Part shown: positions 1 to 11,511 of the stretch, piece by piece
Position numbering within the stretch: the first letter of the stretch is position 1
How the letters are laid out: each line of letters starts with the position of its first letter
Assembly (NCBI RefSeq): GCF_014982975.1
Contig: NZ_JADCKL010000004.1
Span: 163,793 to 227,792, forward strand
Origin: Claveliimonas monacensis
GTDB lineage: Bacteria; Bacillota; Clostridia; Lachnospirales; Lachnospiraceae
Direction: 5' to 3'
DNA: 64,000 nucleotides
Notes under the pieces: generated by a model
Databases searched by the model: none
Told to the model about the DNA's origin: nothing
What the model saw: the letters and a program-made list of their open reading frames with translations, nothing else
Program-made: the position numbers and the translations under genes

Positions 1-290
1 GCCCGGATCTTGCTGTTCAGCCCCAGGGCCAGGATCAGACTGATCACATTGGTGATGATGGTGGCACAGATGGCCAGCTTAAATGTAAACAGGTAGGAGC
101 CGCCCACACGTGAGTCCGTGAACAGGTCCATGTAATTCCGAAGGCCTACCCAGTCGTAGGTCCCAAAGCCTTTAAAGTTCGTGAAGCTGTAGATAACGCC
201 CCGGATCAGAGGGATGGTGTTAAAGCACACAAATAATGCCAGGATCGGTATCGTTATCAACAGGAAGGTGCGTTTTCTCTCATTTTTCAT
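1..290 (-). CDS. Sugar ABC transporter permease, MalF/UgpA type (partial)
   Basis: Inner-membrane subunit of a carbohydrate ABC importer; only the N-terminal 96 or so residues lie in the window and the gene continues past the left edge. The start ATG at 290 is followed by a charged stretch, a first membrane segment (about residues 8-28) and the motif region FKGFGTYDWVGLRNYMDLF, which is typical of the MalF/UgpA family. It lies 21 bases downstream of the solute-binding lipoprotein gene on the same strand, so the two form an operon whose second permease would be outside the window. Family assignment is firm; the sugar is unknown. Confidence 0.88.
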   Translation of the reverse strand, partial: MKNERKRTFLLITIPILALFVCFNTIPLIRGVIYSFTNFKGFGTYDWVGLRNYMDLFTDSRVGGSYLFTFKLAICATIITNVISLILALGLNSKIR

Positions 291-311
291 TGTATCCCCA
301 CTCCTTTCCTA

Positions 312-1601
312 CTACTCATTGCCGCCGTTTTCTTCGTACTCCTGTACTTCGCGGATGATGTCGCGGTTGTACCGCTGCCAGTCCTTATCGAATCGTGCCA
401 GGAAGGCGTCTGTATCCTTGTCGATCACATAGGTCTGAAGGATCGCGTCCGCAGCCATCTCCGACGGATAGTAGTGGTCCTGGTAGTCGGTCATATTGCC
501 GGACTCTATGTACTCGGTCATGCCGTCCACGTAGGGGGCCAGCTCAAAGTCTCCCTCACGGCAGGGGATGGCATTCTGGTCATCCACATAGGCCTGGATG
601 TTCTCATCCTCCAGCAGGAAGTCAAGGACTTCATAGGCAGCCTCCTTGTTGGGGCAGTCCGCTGTCACGCAGAAGCCAAGGTCGATACCGGAGTTCAGCG
701 TGTTGCCGTCTGAAGAGTCGCTGGCAGGCATAACGAAGGAGTCAATGTTCATATCCGGATTGACGGAAAGGATCTGGGGAACCGCGTAGCTTCCGATGGG
801 GTACATGGCGGACTCGCCTCTTGCAAAGGCTGTACATGCGTCGTTGTAGCCGTATGCCACCGGATCCTCCGGGCCGTACTCCATAAGCTGGATATATTTC
901 TCAGCAGCCTCTGCGTAGCCTTCTGTAAAGTTCGCCTCTCCTCTGTTCACCTGCTTGCACAGGTCAGAGGGAGCTAAGTCCACCGCAATGCCGTTCCAGG
1001 GTGCCAGACATGTCCAGGTGTCGCGGAACCCAAAATAGAAGGGAAGGATACCCTCCGCCTTGATCTCCTCGCACAGGCTCATCAGCTCTCCCCAGTTTGT
1101 GGGGATCTCCCATCCGTGCTCCTCAAACATGTCCCTGTTATAAAGGATGCCTGCCGCGTTGGCCACATAGGGCACAATGTAGGTGCCGTCTGTGGGAACG
1201 ATCTCCAGAGCCTCCGCAATGTCGATGTAGGAATCCTTGATGTCCGCCATCCCAGCGTAGTCGGACACGTCAGCCAGTATCTCCGCATCTACATAGTAAG
1301 AATAGTTGATGTCACCGCCAATGCCGATGATATCCGGATAGTCCTCCCGGATAAACCTTGTCCGCATGATGGTGGACGCATCGTTGGGGGAGTCGATGGT
1401 CAGATGGATGTCATCGTGGGTGGCATTAAACTGTTCTTCCACCTGATCAAAGTAGGTAGCCGCCTCCGGCTTGTACTGCAGGATCTCGATCTCGGTCTTC
1501 CCGCTGGACTCGCCGCTTCCCGAGCAGCCCGACAGCATCAGCCCGCCGGTCATGACAACGACCAGCGCAGCGCTGAGATATCTTGCGCTTTTTCCTCTCA
1601 T
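312..1601 (-). CDS. Extracellular sugar-binding lipoprotein of ABC importer
   Basis: Family-1 solute-binding protein that captures a sugar outside the cell and delivers it to the permease next door. The N-terminus has basic residues, a hydrophobic stretch and a lipobox ending LMLSGC, so it is lipid-anchored. The body, about 429 residues, carries usual SBP_bac features such as YNRDMFEEHGWEIPTNWGEL. The ATG at 1601 is preferred over the one at 1607 because AGGAG then sits 8 rather than 2 bases upstream. It is divergent from an AraC regulator, which probably controls it. The substrate is inferred only as a carbohydrate, from family and the nearby galactosidases. Confidence 0.87.
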   Translation of the reverse strand: MRGKSARYLSAALVVVMTGGLMLSGCSGSGESSGKTEIEILQYKPEAATYFDQVEEQFNATHDDIHLTIDSPNDASTIMRTRFIREDYPDIIGIGGDINYSYYVDAEILADVSDYAGMADIKDSYIDIAEALEIVPTDGTYIVPYVANAAGILYNRDMFEEHGWEIPTNWGELMSLCEEIKAEGILPFYFGFRDTWTCLAPWNGIAVDLAPSDLCKQVNRGEANFTEGYAEAAEKYIQLMEYGPEDPVAYGYNDACTAFARGESAMYPIGSYAVPQILSVNPDMNIDSFVMPASDSSDGNTLNSGIDLGFCVTADCPNKEAAYEVLDFLLEDENIQAYVDDQNAIPCREGDFELAPYVDGMTEYIESGNMTDYQDHYYPSEMAADAILQTYVIDKDTDAFLARFDKDWQRYNRDIIREVQEYEENGGNE

Positions 1602-1729
1602 TTTCATATCTCCTTTCTCTCTCTGTCCTTTCTTTTTTACGGTAGCTCCATTTTAACATATCAATATGCGTCTATAAATACCGCTGTTTTTTTTGTTTTA
1701 TGCCTTTATACTTGTTTTTGTCCTATATA

Positions 1730-1759
1730 TTGATGTCATCTAGCATTTTGGTATATAAT
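1730..1759 (+). promoter_or_regulatory. Sigma-A promoter of the AraC gene
   Basis: TTGATG at 1730-1735 and a perfect TATAAT at 1754-1759 are separated by 18 bases, about 50 bases before the ribosome site of the AraC gene. It lies in the divergent space shared with the sugar-binding protein operon. Confidence 0.6.
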
Positions 1760-1807
1760 GATATCAGATACGAAAGATACCGAAAAAATGCTGCAGGAGG
1801 TGAATGT

Positions 1808-2662
1808 ATGAGCAATGTACTGTACTCCATCTTTCCAAGCGAGAACTTTATAGACCTGGGGCTTTACCAGTATGGGTGGGAACAGTGTGACCCGGCCCAC
1901 TCCTTCGGACCTGCCGCCAGGAACCACTATCTGTTCCACTACGTCATATCCGGGACCGGCACTCTGACCGCGGAAAACTCCCGACGGGAGTCCGTCACCT
2001 ACAACGTCAAGAGCGGCCAGGGATTTATGCTCTTCCCGCACCAGATCTGCACTTACATCGCTGACAGCGAACTCCCCTGGGAGTACACCTGGCTTGAATT
2101 TGACGGGCTGAAAGTAAAGGAGTTCATCGAGACTGCCGGGCTCACCATGAACACACCCATCTACCGGCCCCGGCACAAAGACATTGCACAACAGATGACG
2201 TATGAGATGCTCTACATCGCCAACCATTCCCAGGAGTCCCCCTTACATCTGATCGGCCATCTGTACCTCTTTCTGGACTATCTGGCAAAGTCCAACTCCT
2301 CCCCCATCCAGACCCAGGGGAACAGGATGCGGGACTTCTATATTAAGGAAGCCCTCTCTTTCATTGAGCAGAATTTCCAGAATGATATCTCAGTGGAGGA
2401 CATTGCCGCTTTCTGTAATCTGAACCGGAGCTACTTTGGAAAGATCTTCCGGGACACCGTAGGGAAATCTCCCCAGGAGTTTTTGATCTCCTACCGCATA
2501 TCCAAGGCGGGAGAACTTCTGAAGATGACGTCCCTGTCTATTGCGGACATCGGAAACGCGGTGGGCTATCCGAACCAGCTGCATTTCTCAAGGGCATTTA
2601 AAAACGTGTACGGCGTATCCCCCAGGGCGTGGCGGTACGAACAGCAGGAGAAAATGGAGTAG
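1808..2662 (+). CDS. AraC family transcriptional regulator (cupin plus HTH)
   Basis: Predicted cytoplasmic one-component regulator of sugar use. Residues about 15-150 form an AraC-type cupin sensor domain (HYLFHYVISGTGTL region, typical of RhaS/MsmR-like proteins). The C-terminal 95 residues hold two helix-turn-helix units, including NLNRSYFGKIFRDTVGKSP and the second-helix motif YPNQLHFSRAFKNVYGVSP. The ATG at 1808 is chosen because AGGAGG ends 7 bases upstream; an upstream in-frame ATG at 1700 would overlap the promoter. It is divergent from the sugar ABC transporter, its likely target. The inducer is not known. Confidence 0.9.
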   Translation: MSNVLYSIFPSENFIDLGLYQYGWEQCDPAHSFGPAARNHYLFHYVISGTGTLTAENSRRESVTYNVKSGQGFMLFPHQICTYIADSELPWEYTWLEFDGLKVKEFIETAGLTMNTPIYRPRHKDIAQQMTYEMLYIANHSQESPLHLIGHLYLFLDYLAKSNSSPIQTQGNRMRDFYIKEALSFIEQNFQNDISVEDIAAFCNLNRSYFGKIFRDTVGKSPQEFLISYRISKAGELLKMTSLSIADIGNAVGYPNQLHFSRAFKNVYGVSPRAWRYEQQEKME

Positions 2663-2698
2663 TTGATCCTTAAACATCATCCGCATCGAACATATAAT

Positions 2699-2743
2699 GT
2701 CGTACGATAATATATTGATATTTTCGTATGATTTGTGTATAAT
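2699..2743 (+). promoter_or_regulatory. Toxin-antitoxin promoter with repeated operator half-sites
   Basis: TTGATA at 2715-2720 and TATAAT at 2738-2743 are 17 bases apart, a near-consensus sigma-A promoter. The palindromic TCGTACGA at 2700-2707 is echoed as TCGTATGA at 2724-2731 inside the promoter spacer, as expected for an autoregulated antitoxin operator. The promoter boxes are clear; the operator role is inferred. Confidence 0.65.
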
Positions 2744-2781
2744 AACAATATATAAACCACACCTCGAAGGGAGGAATTTGT

Positions 2782-3003
2782 ATGATCATTACTGCAACCG
2801 AATTTAAGACCAACCTTGGAAAATATCTGGAAATAGCAGCGTCCCAGGATATTTTTATTACCAAGAACGGCAAAAATATTGCCCGCCTTACAAGCCCCGC
2901 TGTCAATAAACTGGCTCTTCTTGATGATCTTGTGGGAATTATTCCAGAAAGTCAGACAATGGATGAAGATACTATACGAGAGGAGCGGTTGGCCAGACAA
3001 TGA
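2782..3003 (+). CDS. Phd/YefM-family antitoxin
   Basis: Small 73-residue antitoxin and probable autorepressor. The N-terminal half (ITATEFKTNLGKYLEIAAS, then ITKNGKNIARLTSP) is the Phd/YefM DNA-binding fold; the C-terminal tail (IPESQTMDEDTIREERLARQ) is the charged segment that usually wraps the toxin. A GGGAGG ribosome site precedes the ATG. Its last bases overlap the toxin gene start by 4 bases (ATGA), implying translational coupling. Family call is firm; activity is inferred. Confidence 0.9.
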   Translation: MIITATEFKTNLGKYLEIAASQDIFITKNGKNIARLTSPAVNKLALLDDLVGIIPESQTMDEDTIREERLARQ

Positions 3004-3407
3004 GAATACTGATTGATACCAATGTCATTATGGATATTATCCAAAGACGAGAACCGTTTTTCGCAGACTCCTACCAAGCGTTCCGCAAGGCCATAGAAAA
3101 TGATGTGGAATGTCTCATCTCCGCATCTGCTGCCACAGATATTTTCTATATACTCCGCAAAGCGTTTCAATCCGCTCAAAAGGCAAAGGATCGGATTGAA
3201 CAGCTTTCTCAACTTGTCACATTTGCTGATGTACAGAGTGTAGATATTCATACCGCACTCATGCGCTCTATGCCCGACTTTGAAGATGCCGTTGTAGACG
3301 CTGTGGCGGAGCGGAACGGTGCAAAGTATATTCTCACAAGGAATATCAAAGATTTTGCCGGTTCCTCTGTTCCGGCGATCACACCGACTGAATTTTTGAA
3401 AAAGTAA
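3000..3407 (+). CDS. PIN-domain toxin, VapC-like ribonuclease
   Basis: 135-residue PIN-domain protein, expected to be an Mg-dependent ribonuclease held inactive by the antitoxin encoded just upstream. It begins MRILIDTNVIMD, with the first conserved Asp at residue 6, and ends with the PIN signature DFEDAVVDAVAERNGAKYILTRN followed by an Asp, giving the acidic cluster of the active site. Length is normal and the frame intact. It forms a two-gene operon with the Phd-type gene and ends at a bidirectional terminator facing the alpha-galactosidase. RNA target unknown. Confidence 0.9.
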   Translation: MRILIDTNVIMDIIQRREPFFADSYQAFRKAIENDVECLISASAATDIFYILRKAFQSAQKAKDRIEQLSQLVTFADVQSVDIHTALMRSMPDFEDAVVDAVAERNGAKYILTRNIKDFAGSSVPAITPTEFLKK

Positions 3408-3411
3408 CATC

Positions 3412-3460
3412 AAAAAACGGAAGTAATCCACTGAAAACAATAGGGATACTTCCGTTTTCA
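3412..3460. terminator. Bidirectional intrinsic terminator between vapC and galA
   Basis: AAAACGGAAGTA (3414-3425) pairs perfectly with TACTTCCGTTTT (3447-3458). T-rich tracts follow on both strands. It serves the convergent toxin and alpha-galactosidase genes. Confidence 0.75.
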
Positions 3461-3469
3461 AATTTTGTC

Positions 3470-5713
3470 TTATTCTACCGCCTTCAAAAGGAACAGCCTG
3501 GAGTCAAAGTCCCGGGGCGCCTGCTCCCGGTCTGTCACCTCCCCGGCAGTTCCGTCTGTCGTGATAAGGCCGATGTTCATCAGCTCATCGCCGTAAAAGC
3601 TTCCGTACGGTTTCTCTGTCTCTTTTCTCACCTGGATCTCATATCTCGTCTCCGGGTCCAGCCCTTTGAGCGGAAGCCTTGTGTAAGCCAGGTTGGCGCC
3701 GGAGAGCGTCCTGTACCAGCCTGCCACAGCCTCCTTTTTGTCCGGGCTTACCGCCATCCAGGCGGTGACATTTCCCTCAAAAGGACTTTCCAGCCTGTAG
3801 AAGGTACCGAACTGGAGAAGCCGTCTGTATTTTTTCATAAAGCGGATCTGTTTCTTCACCGCCTCCTGCTCCTCATCCGTCAGCGTATTCAGATCCAGCT
3901 CGTAGCCAAATGTTCCGAAAAAGGCCACATTGGCTCTTGTGTGAAGGGGCGCCGTCCTGCCTGTCTGGTGATTGGGGATGGTGGACACATGACTGCCCAT
4001 GCTGCTCACCGGATAGCAGTAGGAGCTGCCGTACTGGATCTTCAGTCTCTCCACCGCATCTGTGTCATCACTTGTCCATGCCTGGGGCGCGTAGTACAGC
4101 ATCCCCGGGTCGAACCTGGCCCCGCCGCTTGCGCAGGACTCGAAAAGAACATGGGGGAACTCCCTTGTCAGCCTTTCGTACAGGCTGTACACGCCGAGAA
4201 TATACCGGTGGAACACTTCCCCCTGCCGGTCCGCCGGAAGCGCCACAGAGAAGCACTCTGTAATGCTCCGGTTCATGTCCCATTTAATATAGGAAATCTT
4301 TGCCTCTGACAGGATCTTTCTCATCATATTGTAAATGCAGTCCACCACTTCTTCCCGGGAGAAATCCAGCACATACTGGTATCTGCCGTGAGAAGTGGCT
4401 CTTCCCGGCACATGGAGGATCCAGTCCGGGTGGGCCCGGTAGAGATCTGAGTCTTTGTTCACCATCTCCGGCTCAAACCAGAGACCGAACTTCATTCCCA
4501 TATCCTCGATCTTCTGCGCCAGACCAGTGATCCCCTCCGGCAGCCTTTCTGTGTTGGGTGTCCAGTCACCAAGACCTGCCCGGTCGCTGCACCGCGCGCC
4601 GAACCAGCCGTCGTCCAGGACGAACATCTCCACGCCGCACGCCTTTGCCTTTCCGGCAATCTCCAGGATCTTCTCCTCTGTAAAGTCAAAGTAGGTGGCT
4701 TCCCAGTTGTTGATAAGGATGGGGCGCTCCCGGTCCCTCCAGTATCCCCTGGCCAGCCTTTTCTGATACAGCCGGTGGAAGGTCTGGCTCAGATCATTCA
4801 GTCCTCGGTCTGTGTAGACCATCACCGCCTCCGGTGTCTGGAAAGTCTCCCCGGGCTCCAGCTTCCAGTCAAAGCCGTCCGGGTGGATCCCCAGAAGCAC
4901 TCTTGTGGTGTCGTGGGCCCCCACTTCCGCCTGGGCCAGGAAATTGCCGCTGTACACAAGGCTGAAGCCTATGGCCTCCCCCTGGAATTCATCCGCATGG
5001 GGACGCTTCAGTATGACAAATGGATTATGCTCGTGGGAGGAGTGTCCTCTTCTGCTGCCCACAGACTGCACACCGTATTCCAGCTTTCTCACCCGGGTGT
5101 GTCTCTCTCTTGACCAGGCGCCGGAGAACTGCATCCACTCGTAGTCGTGGTCCGGCAGATCCATGCAAAGGCTCATGGCTGTCGTCAGATGCAGATCCTT
5201 CTCCCCTCTGTTCACAAATCTGGCACTCCGGGCAATGATCCCTCCTTTTGCAAAGATGGTGTAGGACAGCTCCAGGCCAAGCCCTGTCATCCCATCCTCC
5301 AGCGCCACAGTCAGTGTCTCCGCCTCATCGTCAGCCTCCGTGTAGGTGGCCGGAAGTCCTTCCAGAGACGGCTTTCCTTTCCTTACCCTGTGTTCTTTAT
5401 AGATAAAATCCGAGATCCTGCTTCCGTCCTCCTGCAGAACCTCCACTGCCGGGGCGCGGTAATCCCCTGTTCCGTAAGAAGGATACTCCTGCTTGATATG
5501 TTCAAGGGAAAACGCCTTGTTGCCTTCAAACACGCAGGACGCCATGGGCCTGGGCAGGCTCTCTAGCAGATAGGAAAAATCCTCCCTGTCATGTACCCTT
5601 TTTCCAAAATAGAGCTGTCCCAGATGTCCGCTGGGAAGCACCTGCATGATATAACTGATCTCTTCATTATAAAGATGAAATGTCCTGTTCTCTTCTCTCC
5701 ATACCATACTCAT
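3470..5713 (-). CDS. Alpha-galactosidase, glycoside hydrolase family 36
   Basis: Cytoplasmic enzyme that releases terminal alpha-galactose from melibiose or raffinose-family sugars. The 747-residue length fits bacterial GH36. A beta-sandwich N-terminal domain is followed by a TIM barrel with VLDDGWFG near residue 366, the nucleophile motif KWDMNR near 476 (Asp about 478), and the acid/base region WTSDDTDAVE near 549. The start at 5713 has AGGAGG 10 bases upstream; a longer frame to 5797 has no ribosome site and overlaps the promoter. No signal peptide is seen. An AraC regulator gene lies just upstream on the same strand, and a terminator follows the stop. Confidence 0.94.
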   Translation of the reverse strand: MSMVWREENRTFHLYNEEISYIMQVLPSGHLGQLYFGKRVHDREDFSYLLESLPRPMASCVFEGNKAFSLEHIKQEYPSYGTGDYRAPAVEVLQEDGSRISDFIYKEHRVRKGKPSLEGLPATYTEADDEAETLTVALEDGMTGLGLELSYTIFAKGGIIARSARFVNRGEKDLHLTTAMSLCMDLPDHDYEWMQFSGAWSRERHTRVRKLEYGVQSVGSRRGHSSHEHNPFVILKRPHADEFQGEAIGFSLVYSGNFLAQAEVGAHDTTRVLLGIHPDGFDWKLEPGETFQTPEAVMVYTDRGLNDLSQTFHRLYQKRLARGYWRDRERPILINNWEATYFDFTEEKILEIAGKAKACGVEMFVLDDGWFGARCSDRAGLGDWTPNTERLPEGITGLAQKIEDMGMKFGLWFEPEMVNKDSDLYRAHPDWILHVPGRATSHGRYQYVLDFSREEVVDCIYNMMRKILSEAKISYIKWDMNRSITECFSVALPADRQGEVFHRYILGVYSLYERLTREFPHVLFESCASGGARFDPGMLYYAPQAWTSDDTDAVERLKIQYGSSYCYPVSSMGSHVSTIPNHQTGRTAPLHTRANVAFFGTFGYELDLNTLTDEEQEAVKKQIRFMKKYRRLLQFGTFYRLESPFEGNVTAWMAVSPDKKEAVAGWYRTLSGANLAYTRLPLKGLDPETRYEIQVRKETEKPYGSFYGDELMNIGLITTDGTAGEVTDREQAPRDFDSRLFLLKAVE

Positions 5714-5770
5714 CTCTCTTCTGCCTCCTGTCTGAAAAGTCTTTTGTCTCTTCGCTTTACTGCTCCCACC

Positions 5771-5799
5771 ATTATATATAAAAGGGAGCTCCTGCAACA
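5771..5799 (-). promoter_or_regulatory. Probable promoter of the alpha-galactosidase gene
   Basis: Reading the minus strand, TGTTGC and a perfect TATAAT (complement of 5771-5776) are 17 bases apart, placed about 60 bases before the galA start and after the stop of the AraC gene. The -35 box is weak, as expected for an activator-dependent promoter. Confidence 0.5.
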
Positions 5800-5822
5800 G
5801 GTTATTACGTGATAAAAAACAG

Positions 5823-6665
5823 TCAGAATGTTAACTGACGCTCTTCGTTTTTCTTTCTGTAGGCAGAGGGCGTCACCCCCATCCTGGCCTTGAAGATCTT
5901 GGAAAATCCCAGCGTATCCTGGTAGCCGCAGGACATGGCCACGCTCTCTATGGACAGTTCCGTGATCTCCAGAAGCTGGGCGGCCCTTGTGATGCGGAAG
6001 CTGGTCAGATACTCTTTGGGCGACAAGTGAAGATGTTCTTTAAAGAGGGTGCAGAGATAGCTCCTGTTGATGCCCACATAGTCGGCGATCTCCCCCACCT
6101 GCACCGGGTAGGAATAGTGGTTCTGGATATACTCCACCGCCTTACGGATATAGAGGTTGTCATCTTTTTCCTTCCGTCCCTCCCCGATCTCTATATTTTC
6201 TGCCAGCACAGAGAAAAACTGGTAGAGCAGCCCTTCCAGCAGATACTCGTTTGCCACTGTGTAATTCTTGTTCTCCAGCATGGTCTGGACAATCTTCTCC
6301 AGCTTCTCTCCGTTGGAACACTGGTAGACAGGGTGTCCGCTGCCAAGGCCCAGATCCCGCAGGTACTCTCCTGCCCGCTCCCCGGAAAATCCGATCCACA
6401 CGTACGTCCAGGGATCTTCTTTATCCGCCTCATAAAATGTCAGTACCTCCGGTTCAATGAGAAAGCCCTGTCCCCCGCGGAGCCGGTACTCCTCATTTCC
6501 CACCGTGAACCGGCCCTTCCCTTTTATGATATAATGAAGAATATAATTGGGTCTGACCGCAGGGCCGAAGCTGTGCAGGGGCAGGCACCGGGCGTAGCCG
6601 CAGAAGCAAAGATACAGATCTGAAAATTTTCTGTTTTTTAACTGCAATACATGTGCGTCTTCCAT
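5823..6665 (-). CDS. AraC family transcriptional regulator
   Basis: 280-residue regulator with an N-terminal cupin-like sensor domain (LRGGQGFLIEPEVLTFYEADKED region, about residues 40-110) and two C-terminal helix-turn-helix motifs (YVGINRSYLCTLFKEHLHLSP and CGYQDTLGFSKIFKARMGVTP). It resembles RafR/MsmR regulators of alpha-galactoside operons. GGAGGAG precedes the ATG at 6665. Its gene lies directly upstream of, and in line with, the alpha-galactosidase, and downstream of the kinase remnant and lacZ, so control of galactoside enzymes is likely. The effector is not identifiable. Confidence 0.9.
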   Translation of the reverse strand: MEDAHVLQLKNRKFSDLYLCFCGYARCLPLHSFGPAVRPNYILHYIIKGKGRFTVGNEEYRLRGGQGFLIEPEVLTFYEADKEDPWTYVWIGFSGERAGEYLRDLGLGSGHPVYQCSNGEKLEKIVQTMLENKNYTVANEYLLEGLLYQFFSVLAENIEIGEGRKEKDDNLYIRKAVEYIQNHYSYPVQVGEIADYVGINRSYLCTLFKEHLHLSPKEYLTSFRITRAAQLLEITELSIESVAMSCGYQDTLGFSKIFKARMGVTPSAYRKKNEERQLTF

Positions 6666-6684
6666 ACAAAACTCCTCCGGCTTT

Positions 6685-6927
6685 TTACTCTCTCAAAGGC
6701 AATAAGATGGTGATCTTCGTTCCCTCGTTCTCCTGGCTGACAATATTGATGCCGTAGTCCATCCCGTAGATCATCTTGATCCAGTTGTCCACATTGTTGA
6801 CCCCGATGCCTGTGAAATGCTCTGTCTTCTGCCCGTTTTTCCCCCGGATATCCATGAGCTTCTCCGTGGTCATGCCGACGCCGTCGTCTTCAATGTCTAC
6901 AATTACTACTTTGCAATACTCACTCAT
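6685..6927 (-). pseudogene. Remnant of a YesM-type sensor histidine kinase (C-terminal ATPase end)
   Basis: About 80 codons encode only the end of a HATPase_c domain: the G1 box IEDDGVGM, then GIGVNNVDNWIKMIYG and a final NEGTKITILLPL strand, as in YesM-family kinases of sugar two-component systems. The membrane, HAMP, phospho-acceptor His and N-box parts are missing. The open frame starts abruptly just after the lacZ terminator hairpin, so this is a 5'-truncated relic rather than a small gene. No partner response regulator is present in the window. Confidence 0.75.
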
Positions 6928-6936
6928 ATTTCACAC

Positions 6937-6974
6937 AAAAGAAACTGGGCGCATGCCTTATGAAAGCACGCGCC
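6937..6974 (-). terminator. Probable intrinsic terminator after lacZ
   Basis: On the minus strand GGCGCGTGC pairs with GCATGCGCC around a 9-base loop (6948-6974), followed by a T-rich tract (TTTCTTTT). It lies 14 bases beyond the beta-galactosidase stop and before the kinase relic. Confidence 0.6.
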
Positions 6975-6987
6975 GCGGCTCACTCCT

Positions 6988-10026
<3,039 letters not shown>

Positions 10027-10031
10027 CTAAG

Positions 10032-10210
10032 TTAGCCCTTCACGGATCCTGTCATTCCGGCCACAAACTGCTTCTGCATGAAGAAGAAGATTAGTGCCGT
10101 GGGGATGGTCATGATCAGAACGGCCACCATCATCATACCATAATCCGGCGTATAAGATGAACCCATTGCTGAAATGACAAGGGGCAGTGTTCTCTTTTCC
10201 GGTGACTGCA
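10032..10210 (-). pseudogene. 3' remnant of a carbohydrate ABC permease (MalG type)
   Basis: The minus strand encodes, up to a stop at 10032, the typical C-terminus of a MalG-type permease: a TIALQSPEKRTLPLVIS segment, a last membrane helix (MMMVAVLIMTIPTALIFFF) and the ending FVAGMTGSVKG. Homology stops near 10210 and no start codon or upstream domain remains. The relic ends 24 bases before lacZ, indicating that lacZ formerly followed a sugar ABC transporter whose other genes were lost. It is too short to function. Confidence 0.8.
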
Positions 10211-10306
10211 GCGCGATAGTCCTGCTACGCCTTTTGATTTGTCTGTACGAAGGAAATATTTCAGAGTATAATGAAAAAAAGACCCCCGGAAAAGAGGAGA
10301 AATCAG

Positions 10307-11482
10307 ATGAAAAATATCCGGAACCGCTATCTTGTGCTGACTGCGGCCACTATCGTCAATTTTGTCCATGGAAATCCATATATCTGGACTGTCTTCCAGC
10401 CTTACGTGAAGGAGGAGTACGGTCTTACCACGGCTGCCTCCAGCCAGCCCTTCACCATTATCATCGGCATTTTCGCCGTGGGCAACATGCTGGGCGGCTG
10501 CCTCCAGCACAAAGTGGGAGCCAGGAAGACCATCTTCCTTGGCAGCTTTGTCATGTGTGCCGGCTTTTTCCTGGCGGCCATGGCTCCCCGCTCCATGCCC
10601 TGGCTCATCGATCTTGGCTACGGGGCTCTGGGGGGACTGGGTTCCGGCTGCGCCTTCAGTATGCTGACGGCTGTTCCCCAGGCCTGGTTCCCGGACCGCC
10701 GGGGTATGGTCTCCGGCATCACCATCGGCATGGTGGGGCTCTCCGGCATTCTTATGAACCCCTTGTGCGACTGGTTCCTCTCCTCCTTCGGCTACCGGAC
10801 GGCCATGCTTCTTGTCACTTTGATCTACGCCGTCTTAAGCCTGGGCGGTTTCTTTGTCACAGAACCTCCCGCAGACGCCTTTGAGGAGGTCTCTTCTTCT
10901 GCTCCAAAGCAGGATCCCTCCGCGAACATGCTCGGCAGACAGTACACACCCGGCCAGATGATGCGCACAAAGACCTTCTATATCATCAGCCTTGCCATGG
11001 CTCTGGCTGTCCCGGCCTACGTGCTGGTCAATCCTGTCATGAAATCCCTGGGCATGGAGAGAGGCCTTACTTCCGGGCAGGCACTGGCCGCCGTCATGGC
11101 TGCCTCCGTGGCCAACATCATCGGCCGCTTTGCCCTGCCCTGGCTGTCAGACCGGACCGGACGCCGGAAAGTGCTCTTCGCCCTCTATCTTCTGGCCGCT
11201 GTCTCTGTCCTTGGACTTACCCGGGCCACCGGCCTTCTCTTCGTCCTGCTTGCCTCGGCTGTCTGCCTTGTGTACGGCGGCGTGGTCAGCATCTTCCCGG
11301 TGGTGGTGTCAGACCACTTCGGCACCCGGCACCAGGGCACCAACTACGGCGCGGTCATGATCGGCTACGGGCTGGCCTCCATCCTGTGCCCGCTTCTGCT
11401 GACCCTGGCCGGCCAGAACCTCTCTCTTGTCATAGCGGGAGCTGCCAGCGCTGCCGGTCTTCTCCTGCTGAGATACTTCTGA
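10307..11482 (+). CDS. MFS transporter, OFA (oxalate/formate antiporter) family
   Basis: 391-residue integral membrane carrier with about 12 hydrophobic helices. The N-terminal block (IWTVFQPYVKEEYGLT) and the loop YGALGGLGSGCAFSMLTAVP followed by WFPDRRGMVSGI are hallmarks of the OFA subfamily, which exchanges small carboxylates. The ATG at 10307 is supported by AGGAG 7 bases upstream; the in-frame ATG at 10271 overlaps the probable -10 box (TATAAT at 10267). It stands alone, convergent with the nickel operon. The actual substrate cannot be deduced. Confidence 0.88.
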   Translation: MKNIRNRYLVLTAATIVNFVHGNPYIWTVFQPYVKEEYGLTTAASSQPFTIIIGIFAVGNMLGGCLQHKVGARKTIFLGSFVMCAGFFLAAMAPRSMPWLIDLGYGALGGLGSGCAFSMLTAVPQAWFPDRRGMVSGITIGMVGLSGILMNPLCDWFLSSFGYRTAMLLVTLIYAVLSLGGFFVTEPPADAFEEVSSSAPKQDPSANMLGRQYTPGQMMRTKTFYIISLAMALAVPAYVLVNPVMKSLGMERGLTSGQALAAVMAASVANIIGRFALPWLSDRTGRRKVLFALYLLAAVSVLGLTRATGLLFVLLASAVCLVYGGVVSIFPVVVSDHFGTRHQGTNYGAVMIGYGLASILCPLLLTLAGQNLSLVIAGAASAAGLLLLRYF

Positions 11483-11511
11483 CCGCTTCCGGCCCCGGTT
11501 TCCCGGTGCCC